Assembly (NCBI RefSeq): GCF_004337705.1
Contig: NZ_SKBU01000001.1
Coordinates: 96,703-160,702 of the forward strand
From: Rubrobacter taiwanensis
GTDB taxonomy: Bacteria > Actinomycetota > Rubrobacteria > Rubrobacterales > Rubrobacteraceae
Reading direction: 5' to 3'
Length of the DNA stretch: 64,000 bases
Below, piece by piece: positions 38,493 through 48,091 of this stretch. The notes beneath the pieces are model-generated. The model did no database searches, was not told the DNA's origin, and saw only the letters and a program-made list of their open reading frames with translations. Within the stretch, counting starts at the first letter, position 1, and every line of letters starts with the position of its first letter. The position numbers and the translations under genes were made by a program.

Positions 38493-41284
38493 GGGTTCCC
38501 CGGGCGACTTACCGGCTGCAGCTCAGCGGGAATTTCACCTTCCGGGATGCGGCGGAGATCGTCCCGTATCTCGACGAGCTGGGCATAAGCCACCTCTACG
38601 CCTCGCCCTACCTGAAGGCCCGGCCCGGCAGCGCCCACGGCTACGACATCATAGACCACGGCGCGCTGAACCCCGAGATCGGGAGCGAGGAAGACTACGA
38701 GCGTCTGGCAGAGGCGCTGCGCGGGCGCGGGATGGGGCAGGTGCTCGATCTCGTGCCCAACCACATGGGCGTCTTCGGGCGGGACAACGGGTGGTGGCTG
38801 GACGTGCTGGAGAACGGTCCCGCCTCCCGCTACGCCCGCTACTTCGACATAGACTGGTACCCGACCAACCGCGCGGTGCTGCACGGCAGGGTGCTGCTGC
38901 CCGTCCTCGGCGACCACTACCGCAGGGTGCTAGAGGGCGGGGAGCTCGGTCTGACGTTCGAGCCGGAGTCCGGCTCCTTCCACGTGGACTACTACGAGCA
39001 CCGCTGCCCGCTGGACCCCGGCACCTACCCCATGATCCTGGCCCGCGGCGTGGAGCGTCTGGAGCGGCGGCTGGGAGAAGACGACCCGCGCCTGCTGGAG
39101 CTGCAGAGCATCGTTACCGCGTTCGAGAACCTGCCGGGCCGGGACGAGCCGGACGCAGAACGGCTGGAGGAACGCCGGCGCGAGAGCGTCGTGAACAAGG
39201 GTCGCCTCGCGCGGCTCTGCGGGGAGTCGCCGGAGGTGCGGCGCTTCGTAGAAGAGAACGCGCGGCGCGTGGGCGGGGACTTCGGGGCTCTGCACGAGCT
39301 GCTGGAGTCGCAGGCGTATCGGCTGGCGTACTGGCGCGTAGCCAGCGACGAGATCAACTACCGCCGCTTCTTCTCCATCAACGAGCTCGCCGGGATCAGG
39401 ATGGAGGACGAGGAGGTCTTCGAGGCGACGCACGGGCTCGTCCTGGAGCTGCTCAAACGGGGGAGGGTGGAGGGGCTGCGCATAGACCACCCGGACGGCC
39501 TCTACGACCCGGCAGGCTACTTCCGGCGATTGCAGGAGGCGGCCGAGGAGGTCCGCGGCGAGCCGGTGTACCTGCTGGCCGAGAAGATCCTGGCCCACCA
39601 CGAGCGGCTGCCCGAGGACTGGCCGGTGCACGGCACGACCGGCTACGAGTTCGCGAACCTGATCACCGGCCTCTTCGTGGACCGGGCGGCCGAGAGCCAC
39701 CTCGACCGCACCTACCGCCGCTTCACCGGGCGGGACGAGCCGTTCAAGGAGTTGGTCTACCGCTGTAAGAAGCACATCATGCGCACCGCCTTGAGCAGCG
39801 AGCTGAACGTGCTCTCCCGCCGGCTGCTCGCCATCTCCGAGGCGAACCGGCGCGCCTTCGACTTCACCATCAACGGGCTGCGCGACGCGATCAGCGAGGT
39901 CGTGGCCTGCTTCCCGGTCTACCGCACCTACATCACCGGGGCGGACGTCTCCGGGCAGGACCGGCGCTACGTGGAGTGGGCGCTCGCCCAGGCCCGGAAG
40001 CGGAGCCTGGCGGCGGACACGAGCATCTTCGACTTCCTGCGCGGCATCCTGCTGCTGGAGGTGGGGGAGGAGATGCGGGAGCCGGCCGTCGGGTTCGTCA
40101 TGAAGTTCCAGCAGTACACCGGCCCGGTCATGGCCAAGGGGCTGGAGGACACCGCCCTCTACATCTACAACCGGCTCGTCTCGCTAAACGAGGTGGGCGG
40201 GGAGCCGGACCGGTTCGGCGCTTCGCCCGAGGCCTTCCACTACCTGAACTCCGAGCGGGCGGAGAGGTGGCCGCACGCCATGCTCTCCACCTCCACTCAC
40301 GACACCAAGCGCAGCGAGGACGTGCGCGCCCGGATAGACGCCCTCTCCGAGCTGCCGCGGGAGTGGCGGGAGAACCTGCTGCGCTGGGGCCGCCTGAACC
40401 GGAGCAAGAAGCTCGTGGTCGACGGCGAGCCCGCCCCGGACCGCAACGACGAGTACCTGCTCTACCAAACGCTGCTCGGGGCCTGGCCGCCGGGAGAATT
40501 CGGCCTGGAAGGCTTCCGGAAGCGCGTCGAGGAGTACATGCTCAAGGCGGCGCGGGAGGCTCAGGTGCACACCTCCTGGATCAACGCCAACGAGGAGTAC
40601 GAGGCGGCCGTCTCGCATTTCGTGCGGGAGCTGCTCTCCGATCCCGAGAGCTACTTCCTGCGGGAGTTCCTGCCGTTCCAGAAGAAGGTAGCGATGATCG
40701 GGGCGCTCAACAGCCTCTCCTCGACCCTGCTCAAGCTCACCGCCCCCGGCGTCCCGGACATCTACCAGGGCAACGAGATCCCGGACTTCAGCCTCGTGGA
40801 CCCGGACAACCGCCGCCCGGTAGACTACGAGCTCAGGAAGAGGCTGCTGGCGGAGCTCAAAGCCCTGCCGCCGGAGAGGGCCCCCTCGCTGCTGGAGGAC
40901 CCGGACGACCCCCGCGCCAAGCTCTACGTGACCTGGAAGGCGCTGGCGTTCCGCCGGGAGAGGCCGGATCTCTTCGAGGCGGGGGAGTACCTGCCGCTGG
41001 AGGTGGAGGGGGAGCGCGCGGATCACGTGGTCGCCTTCGCCCGGCGTTCGGGGGAGGGGGTTGCGGTCGTGGTCGCGCCCCGGCTGTGCGCCGGGTTCCC
41101 GGAGGGACGGGGGTTGCTGATCCCGCCCCGGGCGTGGGACGATACGCGGGTGGCGCTCTCCACCCCGGGGCGCCGGTTCCGGAACCTCTTCACGGGCGGG
41201 ATCGTGCTGTCCGGGAGGCGGCATCTCTCCGTCGCGGAGGCGCTGGCGGACTTCCCCGTCGCGCTGCTGGAGCCGGCCGGATAG
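38489..41284 (+). CDS. treY: Maltooligosyl trehalose synthase
   Basis: This intramolecular transglucosylase converts the reducing end of a malto-oligosaccharide to a trehalose unit. The 931-residue GH13_26 protein begins with the family hallmark ATYRLQL, followed by SHLYASPYLKARPGSAHGYD. Catalytic residues lie in GLRIDHPDGLYDP and LLAEKILAHHE, and THDTKRSEDVRAR near residue 610 is characteristic. GTG 38489 overlaps the treZ stop (GTGA), so translation is coupled. Confidence 0.95.
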   Translation: MRVPRATYRLQLSGNFTFRDAAEIVPYLDELGISHLYASPYLKARPGSAHGYDIIDHGALNPEIGSEEDYERLAEALRGRGMGQVLDLVPNHMGVFGRDNGWWLDVLENGPASRYARYFDIDWYPTNRAVLHGRVLLPVLGDHYRRVLEGGELGLTFEPESGSFHVDYYEHRCPLDPGTYPMILARGVERLERRLGEDDPRLLELQSIVTAFENLPGRDEPDAERLEERRRESVVNKGRLARLCGESPEVRRFVEENARRVGGDFGALHELLESQAYRLAYWRVASDEINYRRFFSINELAGIRMEDEEVFEATHGLVLELLKRGRVEGLRIDHPDGLYDPAGYFRRLQEAAEEVRGEPVYLLAEKILAHHERLPEDWPVHGTTGYEFANLITGLFVDRAAESHLDRTYRRFTGRDEPFKELVYRCKKHIMRTALSSELNVLSRRLLAISEANRRAFDFTINGLRDAISEVVACFPVYRTYITGADVSGQDRRYVEWALAQARKRSLAADTSIFDFLRGILLLEVGEEMREPAVGFVMKFQQYTGPVMAKGLEDTALYIYNRLVSLNEVGGEPDRFGASPEAFHYLNSERAERWPHAMLSTSTHDTKRSEDVRARIDALSELPREWRENLLRWGRLNRSKKLVVDGEPAPDRNDEYLLYQTLLGAWPPGEFGLEGFRKRVEEYMLKAAREAQVHTSWINANEEYEAAVSHFVRELLSDPESYFLREFLPFQKKVAMIGALNSLSSTLLKLTAPGVPDIYQGNEIPDFSLVDPDNRRPVDYELRKRLLAELKALPPERAPSLLEDPDDPRAKLYVTWKALAFRRERPDLFEAGEYLPLEVEGERADHVVAFARRSGEGVAVVVAPRLCAGFPEGRGLLIPPRAWDDTRVALSTPGRRFRNLFTGGIVLSGRRHLSVAEALADFPVALLEPAG

Positions 41285-41316
41285 AAACACGCCAACGAGC
41301 ATCTAAGGAGGAAGCC

Positions 41317-42375
41317 TTGAGAGAGGAGTCGCTGAGCTTTCTGAAGGCCCTGCTCTCCACGCCGGGCCCGAGCGGCTACGAGGAGGACGCGGCCCGTCTC
41401 TGGCGAGAGGAGGCGGCGAAGTTCTCCGGGGTGCGCGGCGACCGGATGGGCAACTCTTTCGCCACGCTGAACGCGGGCGGTCGGCCGCGCATCATGCTCT
41501 CCGGACACATAGACGAGATCGGGCTCATCGTCACCCACATCGGCGACGACGGCCGCGTCTACTTCAAGGGCATCGGGGGCTGGGACTCGCAGGTTCTGGT
41601 CGGCCAGCGCGTGCTCATCAGGGGCCGCAGCGGCGATGTGCGCGGCGTTATCGGCAAGAAGGCCGTCCACACCATGAGCGCCGAGGAGCGTAAGAAGGTC
41701 TCCGAGATCAAAGACCTCTGGATAGACGTCGGTGCGAGGGACGGCGAGGAGGCGAGGGAGATGGTGCGCGTCGGGGACGCTGCCGTGCTCGATCACGGCC
41801 TCCTGGAGCTCCCGAACGGCAGGATCGCCTCCCGCTCGGTAGACGACCGCATCGGGGCGTTTATCGTGCTGGAGGCGTTGCGGCTGCTCGCGGAGTCCGG
41901 CGGGTTCTCCGCCGAAGTCGTGGCGGTGGCCAGCGTGCAGGAGGAGATCGGGGCCTACGGAGCGCGCGGCTCGGCCTACGGCCTCGACCCCGACGCGGCT
42001 GTGGCCGTAGACGTCACCCACGCCACCGATATCACCGGCGTCTCCAGGCAGGAGCACGGCGATCACTCTCTGGGAAGCGGGCCGGTTATCACGCGGGCGT
42101 CGGTTTTGAGCCCGGTCGTGACGGCCGGGCTCATGGAGGCGGCGGAGAGGGAGGGTATCCCGTACACGCTGGAGGCGGACTCCGGCCGCACCGGCACGGA
42201 CGCGGACGCCATCCATCTCTCCCGCGCCGGGATCGCCTGCGGGGTGGTCTCTGCGCCCAACCGCTACATGCACTCGCCCAACGAGATGGTTGAGCTCCGG
42301 GACCTGGAGAACTGCGCCCGCCTGATAGCGGCCTGGGTCCGCACCCTGACCCCGGAGACGGACTTTATCCGGTAA
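41317..42375 (+). CDS. M42-family aminopeptidase/cellulase-like metalloprotein
   Basis: The 352-residue cytoplasmic protein has M42 metal ligands and catalytic residues in SGHIDEIGLI, SRSVDDRIGA, QEEIGAYGARGS, VDVTHATD and MHSPNEM. M42 enzymes (FrvX/YsdC) are dodecameric aminopeptidases often misannotated as endoglucanases. TTG 41317 has a perfect AAGGAGG. It lies 32 bases after treY, so it may be the last gene of the carbohydrate operon, with no obvious metabolic link. Confidence 0.92.
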   Translation: MREESLSFLKALLSTPGPSGYEEDAARLWREEAAKFSGVRGDRMGNSFATLNAGGRPRIMLSGHIDEIGLIVTHIGDDGRVYFKGIGGWDSQVLVGQRVLIRGRSGDVRGVIGKKAVHTMSAEERKKVSEIKDLWIDVGARDGEEAREMVRVGDAAVLDHGLLELPNGRIASRSVDDRIGAFIVLEALRLLAESGGFSAEVVAVASVQEEIGAYGARGSAYGLDPDAAVAVDVTHATDITGVSRQEHGDHSLGSGPVITRASVLSPVVTAGLMEAAEREGIPYTLEADSGRTGTDADAIHLSRAGIACGVVSAPNRYMHSPNEMVELRDLENCARLIAAWVRTLTPETDFIR

Positions 42376-42378
42376 GAT
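42373..42378 (+). promoter_or_regulatory. -10 box for the ACT-domain gene
   Basis: TAAGAT overlaps the M42 stop codon. The predicted start, 42385, is the G of the GTG start codon, which has no ribosome site. Confidence 0.45.
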
Positions 42379-42384
42379 GACCCC

Positions 42385-43086
42385 GTGCCGCCTGAGCGTT
42401 TCGAGGTGGAAGGACCGTTGAGCGGGACCGGCGTGGTGGCCTTCATGGTCCGGAGCCTGGACGAGCCCGGAGTGCTGCACCTGCTCACCCGGGTCATCTT
42501 CGAGCACGGGGCGAACATCACCTACGTGGATATCTCCGACCGGCGGGAGGGGCTCTCCACCGTATACTTCGAACTGGAGGACATCGCTCCGGCAGACGCC
42601 GAAGTCCTGATCTCCGACCTCAGGACGCTCGCGCCTGTGCGCCGGGTCGAGCGGGCGCCTTCGTTCGCCAAGATCTACGGCAAGCGGATCATCGTCATCG
42701 GCGGCGGGGCGCAGGTCGGACAGGTGGTGCTCGGCGCGGCCTCGGAGGCCGACCGGCACAACATCCGGGGGGAGAAGATCTCGGTAGACACCATACCGCT
42801 CGTGGGCGAGGAGGAGCTGGCCGCCGCCACCCGTGCCGTGGCCCGGCTGCCGCGCGCCGTGGCCCTGGTGCTGGCGGGCTCGCTGATGGGGGGCGAGGTG
42901 GCTCGGGCCGTGCGCGAGGTGCGAAAGCAGGGGATCATCGTGCTCTCGCTGAACATGGCCGGCAGCGTCCCGGACGCCGCCGACCTGGTCGTCAGCGATC
43001 CGGTGCAGTGCGGCGTGATGGCGGTGATGGCCGTCTCCTCCTCCGCCCGCTTCGACATCCGCCTCCAGCGCGGCCGCCGCTACTGA
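42385..43086 (+). CDS. ACT-domain protein resembling archaeal DUF5612 proteins
   Basis: The 233-residue protein begins with an ACT domain (residues 12-90: VAFMVRSLDEPGVLHLLTRV). A second domain opens with RIIVIGGGAQVGQVVLGAASEADRHNI, a Rossmann-like glycine loop, and ends with LNMAGSVPDAADLVVSDPVQ. This two-domain pattern recalls a family I know mainly from methanogens, of unknown function, possibly an amino-acid-sensing regulator. It appears leaderless. Confidence 0.7.
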   Translation: MPPERFEVEGPLSGTGVVAFMVRSLDEPGVLHLLTRVIFEHGANITYVDISDRREGLSTVYFELEDIAPADAEVLISDLRTLAPVRRVERAPSFAKIYGKRIIVIGGGAQVGQVVLGAASEADRHNIRGEKISVDTIPLVGEEELAAATRAVARLPRAVALVLAGSLMGGEVARAVREVRKQGIIVLSLNMAGSVPDAADLVVSDPVQCGVMAVMAVSSSARFDIRLQRGRRY

Positions 43087-43149
43087 GCTGTACGTTCGTT
43101 CACCTGCACGCTCCCCGCAACTGCCGGCGGCGGCGTAGAATCCGGGGCT

Positions 43150-44031
43150 GTGAAGAGGCGCGGGCGGACATCGCTGCTGGTCGAGGGGTCGCTGCTTCTG
43201 ACCGTCTTCTTCTTCGGGACCAACTTCGTGGCCGTGAAGCTGGCCGTGGAGGAGATCCCCCCGCTGCCGTTCGCCGCGTTCCGGTTCACGCTGGCCGGGC
43301 TTCTGCTCTGGGGGCTGCTGCGCCTGCTGGAGCCGGAGAGCCGGCTGCGCCGCGGGGATCTGCTGCCCATGCTCGGCCTCGGGGTCGTGGGGATAACCCT
43401 CACCCAGTCGGTCTTCACCATCGGGGTCAGCCTCACCACCGCCTCCAACACCGCGCTGGTCTACACCACCTCGCCGGTGTGGGGGATGCTGGTCGGCATG
43501 GCGCTCGGCCTGGAACGGCCGCGGCTGCGGGGCATCCTCGGGCTGGCGCTGGCGCTGTCCGGGGTCGGGCTCATCGTGCGCGGCGGGCTGGAGGTGAGCG
43601 GCACGAGCCTGGTGGGGGATCTGCTGATCCTGGCCGCCGCCGTCTGCTGGGGCTCGTACACGATGCTCTCGCTCTCGCTGCTGCGGGGCTACACGCCGCT
43701 GGCCGTGACCGCCTACCCGATGGTGCTGGGCGGGCTGGCGATCTTCCCGCTGGCCGCCTTCCAGTTCCCGAGCCTGGACCCCGGGGGGGTGGCGGCAGAG
43801 GCGTGGGCGGCCGCCGCTTACTCCCTGCTCTTCTCTTCCGCGTTCGGGTTTGCGGGCTGGGTGCGGGGCGTCTCGCACATCGGGGCGAACCGGGTGCTGG
43901 TCTACCAGTACCTCGTTACCCTGATCGGGGTCGCCTCCGGCATCGTGCTGCTGGGCGAGAGTTTCGGGCCCTCGCGGCTGCTGGGGGCGCTGATCCTGCT
44001 CTGCGGGGTCTATCTGGCGCGGCGGCAGTAG
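43150..44031 (+). CDS. EamA/DMT-family transporter
   Basis: The 293-residue protein has ten predicted helices in two EamA repeats (FFFGTNFVAVKLAVEEIPPLPFAAFRF is the typical first repeat). These proteins export amino acids and other metabolites. A TAGAAT box (43136-43141) would place the mRNA start two bases before GTG 43150. No coupled gene suggests the substrate. Confidence 0.9.
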   Translation: MKRRGRTSLLVEGSLLLTVFFFGTNFVAVKLAVEEIPPLPFAAFRFTLAGLLLWGLLRLLEPESRLRRGDLLPMLGLGVVGITLTQSVFTIGVSLTTASNTALVYTTSPVWGMLVGMALGLERPRLRGILGLALALSGVGLIVRGGLEVSGTSLVGDLLILAAAVCWGSYTMLSLSLLRGYTPLAVTAYPMVLGGLAIFPLAAFQFPSLDPGGVAAEAWAAAAYSLLFSSAFGFAGWVRGVSHIGANRVLVYQYLVTLIGVASGIVLLGESFGPSRLLGALILLCGVYLARRQ

Positions 44032-44037
44032 CGGACG

Positions 44038-44066
44038 TTGAACGGGGCCCCGCCACCCGTTAATCT
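44038..44066 (+). promoter_or_regulatory. Leaderless promoter of the HIT gene
   Basis: TTGAAC (44038-44043) and TAATCT (44061-44066) are 17 bases apart, and the predicted +1 is exactly the A of ATG 44073. No ribosome site is present. Confidence 0.65.
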
Positions 44067-44072
44067 GACTTC

Positions 44073-44417
44073 ATGGCCGAGAAGACGCTCTTTCAGAAGA
44101 TCATGGACGGCGAGCTGGACGGGGACATCGTCTACGAGGACGAGCAGTGCGTGGTGCTGCGGGACATCAACCCGCAGGCTCCTACGCACGTCCTCGTGGT
44201 GCCGCGCAAGCCGATCCCCTCGCTCAACGATCTGACCGAAGAGGACGAGGCTCTCGTCGGGCACCTCTTCGTGGTCGCGAAGAAGATCGCGGCCGCCGAG
44301 GGCCTGGACGGCGGATACCGCACGGTCTTCAACTGCGGCCCGGACGCCAACCAGACCGTGCCGCACATCCACCTGCACGTGCTCGGCGGCCGGCGGATGG
44401 GCTGGCCGCCGGGCTAG
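44073..44417 (+). CDS. HIT-family nucleotide-binding hydrolase (HINT type)
   Basis: The 114-residue protein has the histidine triad VPHIHLHVLGGRRMGWPPG at its C-terminus and the N-terminal FQKIMDGELDGDIVYED typical of HINT. These enzymes hydrolyse purine nucleoside phosphoramidates. It is convergent with the next gene, with one base between stops. Confidence 0.94.
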   Translation: MAEKTLFQKIMDGELDGDIVYEDEQCVVLRDINPQAPTHVLVVPRKPIPSLNDLTEEDEALVGHLFVVAKKIAAAEGLDGGYRTVFNCGPDANQTVPHIHLHVLGGRRMGWPPG

Positions 44418-44418
44418 C

Positions 44419-46074
44419 CTACCCCACGGCGGCGGCCGCCGCCCTTCCCGCCACCCGGCCGGAGAAGAGGCAGCCGCCGAGGAAGGTGCCCTCGAGCGCC
44501 CGGTAGCCGTGCATCCCGCCGCCTCCGAAGCCGCTGGCCTCTCCTGCGGCGTACAGTCCGGGCACCGGCTCCCCGTCCTCTCCGAGTACCCTTCCCGCGA
44601 GGTCGGTCTCTATCCCTCCCAGGGTCTTGCGGGTGAGGATGGAGAGTCTGACGGCCACCAGAGGCCCCGCGGCAGGATCTAGCAGCCGGTGGGGTCTTGC
44701 CACCCGGATCAGGCGGTCCCCCACAAAGCGCCGGGCGGAGCGGATGGCGGCGAGCTGCGGGTCCTTGCCGAGCCCGGAGGCGGCCTGCCGGTCGCGCGCC
44801 TCGATGACCTCCCGCAGCTTTGCCGGATCTACGAGCCCCTCGCCGGTGAGCGCGTTCATGCGCCGGGCGAGCTCCTCGGGAGCCTGGGCCTCGATGAACT
44901 CCGGCGAGCGCCGGGCGAACTCCTCCACCGGCGCCGGGGCGCCGGGCAGAGCCCGCCGGAGGACCGCGGGCCAGCTGCGGCCGGTGAGGTCCGGGTTCTG
45001 TTCCGAGCCGGAGAGGGCGAACTCCTTGCCCAGGATGCGCCGGTTGAGCACGAACCATGAGTAGCCGTGGCCGCTCTTTGCGATGTGCTCCAGCGCCCCG
45101 AGCGCGTCGGCCCCGGGGATGAGGGGGAAGGGCAGCGGCTCACCGGCAGCGTCCAGCCACAGCGAAGAGGGGCCGGGCAGGATGCGGATGCCGTGCCGGC
45201 TCCAGATGGGCGAGTGGTTAGCCACCCCCTCCGGGTAGTTCCACATCCGGTCTTCGCCGATGATGCTCCCCCCGGCTCTGCGGACCACCCCGAGCATCAG
45301 CCCGTCTACGTGGTCCGGAACGCCGGAGAGCATCTCCTGCGGCGGCTCGCCGTAGCGCTCCGGCCAGTTGCGCCGGATGAGGTCGTGGTTGGCCCCGATG
45401 CCGCCCGAGGCCACGACGGCGGCCTGCGCCCGCAGCTCGAAGGTTCCGCGCACCGCCCGCGAGCTAGGAGCACCGCGCCGCGTGGAGTCCGGCTTGAGCA
45501 CCTCCCCACCCACCCCACAGAGCGCCCCTCCCTCCCGGATTAGCTCCGTCACCCGGTGGCGGTAGCGGAGCTCGACCAGGCCCCTCTCCTCCGCCGCCCG
45601 CACCCGGCGGACGAACGGCTCCAGCACCCCCGGCCCCGTCCCCCAGGCGATATGGAAGCGCGGCACGCTGTTGCCGGGACCGCGGGCTCCGTAGCCCCCG
45701 CGCTCGGCCCACTGGACGAGCGGGAACAGCCGCACGCCCTGCTCGCGGAGCCAGGCGTGCTTCTCTCCGGCGGCGAAGGCCACGTAGGCCTCGGCCCAGC
45801 GGCGCGGCCAGCGGTCCTCCTCCCGGTCGAAGCCCGCGGTGCACATCCAGTCTGAGAGTGCCAGCTCGTATGAGTCCCGCACCCCGAGCCGCCGCTGCTC
45901 CGGCGTGTCCACCATGAAGAGCCCGCCCAGCGACCAGAAGGCCTGCCCGCCAAGGGCCCGCTCCGGCTCCTGGTCCAGCAGTATCACGCGCCGTCCCGCG
46001 TCCGCCAGCTCCGCCGCGGCGACCAGCCCCGCGAGCCCGGCCCCGACTACTATCGCGTCCGCGTCGTAGGCCAT
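44419..46074 (-). CDS. FAD-binding dehydrogenase (fumarate reductase/KstD-like flavoprotein)
   Basis: The 551-residue cytoplasmic flavoprotein has the N-terminal dinucleotide loop DAIVVGAGLAGLVAAAELA, LLDQEPERALGGQAFWSLGG, and the C-terminal FAD segment GLYAAGEASGFGGGGMHGYRA. It belongs to the fumarate reductase/3-ketosteroid dehydrogenase superfamily; related genes are commonly named only FAD-binding dehydrogenase. The substrate is unknown. It is a single gene. Confidence 0.88.
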   Translation of the reverse strand: MAYDADAIVVGAGLAGLVAAAELADAGRRVILLDQEPERALGGQAFWSLGGLFMVDTPEQRRLGVRDSYELALSDWMCTAGFDREEDRWPRRWAEAYVAFAAGEKHAWLREQGVRLFPLVQWAERGGYGARGPGNSVPRFHIAWGTGPGVLEPFVRRVRAAEERGLVELRYRHRVTELIREGGALCGVGGEVLKPDSTRRGAPSSRAVRGTFELRAQAAVVASGGIGANHDLIRRNWPERYGEPPQEMLSGVPDHVDGLMLGVVRRAGGSIIGEDRMWNYPEGVANHSPIWSRHGIRILPGPSSLWLDAAGEPLPFPLIPGADALGALEHIAKSGHGYSWFVLNRRILGKEFALSGSEQNPDLTGRSWPAVLRRALPGAPAPVEEFARRSPEFIEAQAPEELARRMNALTGEGLVDPAKLREVIEARDRQAASGLGKDPQLAAIRSARRFVGDRLIRVARPHRLLDPAAGPLVAVRLSILTRKTLGGIETDLAGRVLGEDGEPVPGLYAAGEASGFGGGGMHGYRALEGTFLGGCLFSGRVAGRAAAAAVG

Positions 46075-46114
46075 CGCCTACATACTACCGCCGGAGGACT
46101 GGCAGCCGCCAGCG

Positions 46115-46753
46115 TTACTCCGGTGTCACCCTCCCGCCGCCGCTCTCGATCCAGCGCAGGAGCGGGTAGGGGTTCATCGCACCGCTCTCGGCCTGCGCGC
46201 GGCTCTCTCCGAAGAGGCTGAAGCCCTCGTACCATCCGAGGTGCAGGTGCGGCGGGAAGCCCGCAACGGTCCCTTCCTCTTCTCCGGCGGTTCTTCCGGC
46301 CTCCCCGATCTTCTGCCCGGCTACTACTTCGTCTCCCGGCTCCAGCGGCGAGGGTTCGCGCAGGTGAGCGTAGTACAAAAGGTCGCCACGCTCCACGGGA
46401 CCGATACCGTAGGCGGCCCGGACCATGACCGTATAGCCGCCTAAAGTGTTCCAGCCGCTCCCCGTTACCGTGCCGCCGGTGATGGCGTAGATGGGGGTCC
46501 CCTCGGGAGCGTAGATGTCCGTGCCCTCGTGCGGCCCCTGCGGCCGGGGCGCGCCCCAGTCGTTCGTGTATTCCGCCTCCTGCAGGGGCAGCGGGAAGAC
46601 CGCCTCCCGCGGTCCGTCGTAGGTGAGGGCGTCCTGCAGCCAGATCCCCCCGATCAAGATCAGCGCGGCCAGCAGCAGGATGCCGGCGCCCCGCCGGGGC
46701 TTGCGCCTCTCCGGCGGGTGTTCGGCCGCGTGCGATGAGGTTCGGGTATCCAT
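46115..46753 (-). CDS. Membrane-anchored M23-type peptidase-like protein
   Basis: The 212-residue protein has one membrane helix (about residues 20-40) and an extracytoplasmic LytM/M23 domain with zinc-site sequences HEGTDIYAPEGTP and HLHLGWYEG. M23 enzymes cut peptidoglycan cross-bridges. ATG 46753, with GGAAG before it, is preferred over a start at 46804. The domain is compact and the HxH (HLH) and Asp are intact. Confidence 0.88.
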   Translation of the reverse strand: MDTRTSSHAAEHPPERRKPRRGAGILLLAALILIGGIWLQDALTYDGPREAVFPLPLQEAEYTNDWGAPRPQGPHEGTDIYAPEGTPIYAITGGTVTGSGWNTLGGYTVMVRAAYGIGPVERGDLLYYAHLREPSPLEPGDEVVAGQKIGEAGRTAGEEEGTVAGFPPHLHLGWYEGFSLFGESRAQAESGAMNPYPLLRWIESGGGRVTPE

Positions 46754-46851
46754 TCGTCTTCCGAGTCTACCGCCCGCCGGAGGCGCAGGTTGTGAAACGG
46801 GCACGGAAAAGCGGGCCGGAAGATCCCGGCCCGCTCCTCCGAAGCCTTTCT

Positions 46852-48039
46852 CTAGTACTTCGGGACGCTCGGGTCTATCTCCTCGCTCCAGGCGGTGATG
46901 CCGCCCTTCACGTTGTAGACGTTCGCAAACCCTGCGTCCTTGAGCAGCTTCACCGCCTTCGCGCTGCGGCCGCCGGTCTTGCAGTGGACGGCGATCTCGG
47001 CGTTCTGGTCCAGCTCGTGCAGCCGCTCGGGCAGCTCGCCGAGCGGAAGGAGGCGGGCGCCGAGGTTTGCGATCTCGTACTCGTGCGGCTCGCGCACGTC
47101 CAGCACGTAAACGTTCTCTCCTCTGTCCAGCTTCTCCTTCAGCTCCCGGACGGAGATCTCCGGCACCGCATTCTGCTGCGCGGCGGCCTGCGCCTGCGGG
47201 ATGCCGCAGAACTCCTGGTAGTCGATGAGTTCCGTGACCGTCGGGTTCTCACCGCAGATGGGGCAGTTCGGGTCCTTGCGCAGCTTCATCTCCCGGAAGC
47301 GCATGCCGAGGGCGTCATACAGCAGCAGACGCCCGATCAGAGGCTCGCCGATCCCGAGGATGAGCTTGACCGTCTCGGTGGCCTGGATCGTCCCGATAGC
47401 GCCCGGCAGTATCCCCAGCACCCCGCCCTCGGCGCAGCTCGGCACCAGACCCGGGGGCGGCGGTTCGGGGTAGAGGCAGCGGTAGCACGGCCCCTCTTCG
47501 GCCCAGAAGACGCTCGCCTGCCCCTCGAAGCGGAAGATGGAGCCGTAGACGTTCGGCTTGCCCGTAAGCACGCACGCGTCGTTGACCAGATAGCGGGTCG
47601 GGAAGTTGTCCGTCCCGTCCACGATGATGTCGAAGTCGCGGAAGATGTCCAGCGCGTTCTCGGAGCTGAGCGCCTCCTCGAAGGTCTCTACCTTCACGTT
47701 GGGATTGATATCCTCCAGCTTCTCCTTCGCGCTCTGGAGCTTCGGCCGCCCCAGGTCCGAGGTGCCGTGGATGATCTGGCGCTGCAGGTTGGACTCATCC
47801 ACCACGTCGAAGTCCACAACGCCGATGGTGCCGACGCCCGCCGCCGCCAGATACATCGCGAGCGGGCTCCCGAGCCCTCCGGCCCCGATGGTCAGCACGC
47901 GGGCCGCCTTCAGCTTCTTCTGGCCCTCCAGCGCCACCTCGGGCATGATGAGGTGGCGGCTGTAGCGCCGGATCTCTTCCTGAGACAGCTCCACCTGCCC
48001 GTTCTCCGAGATCCTGTGCGAGATCGCCGACTCTCTCAC
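46852..48039 (-). CDS. moeZ: MoeZ-type sulfur-carrier adenylyltransferase with rhodanese domain
   Basis: The 395-residue protein has an E1-like ThiF/MoeB domain (residues 15-270) with GAGGLGSPLAMYLA, the catalytic Arg region NLQRQIIHG, and zinc pairs CYRC and CPIC. A rhodanese domain follows (290-395) with active-site Cys in HCKTGGRSAK. It adenylates and thiocarboxylates a small carrier protein; here the adjacent cysO is the obvious client. GTG 48039 is preceded by GGAAGGAG. It is the last gene of cysM-mec-cysO-moeZ. Confidence 0.94.
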   Translation of the reverse strand: MRESAISHRISENGQVELSQEEIRRYSRHLIMPEVALEGQKKLKAARVLTIGAGGLGSPLAMYLAAAGVGTIGVVDFDVVDESNLQRQIIHGTSDLGRPKLQSAKEKLEDINPNVKVETFEEALSSENALDIFRDFDIIVDGTDNFPTRYLVNDACVLTGKPNVYGSIFRFEGQASVFWAEEGPCYRCLYPEPPPPGLVPSCAEGGVLGILPGAIGTIQATETVKLILGIGEPLIGRLLLYDALGMRFREMKLRKDPNCPICGENPTVTELIDYQEFCGIPQAQAAAQQNAVPEISVRELKEKLDRGENVYVLDVREPHEYEIANLGARLLPLGELPERLHELDQNAEIAVHCKTGGRSAKAVKLLKDAGFANVYNVKGGITAWSEEIDPSVPKY

Positions 48040-48091
48040 GTTTGCAACACTCCTTCCGGTAACCGGCGCGGTCTCTCCCCGGCGCCGGGTT

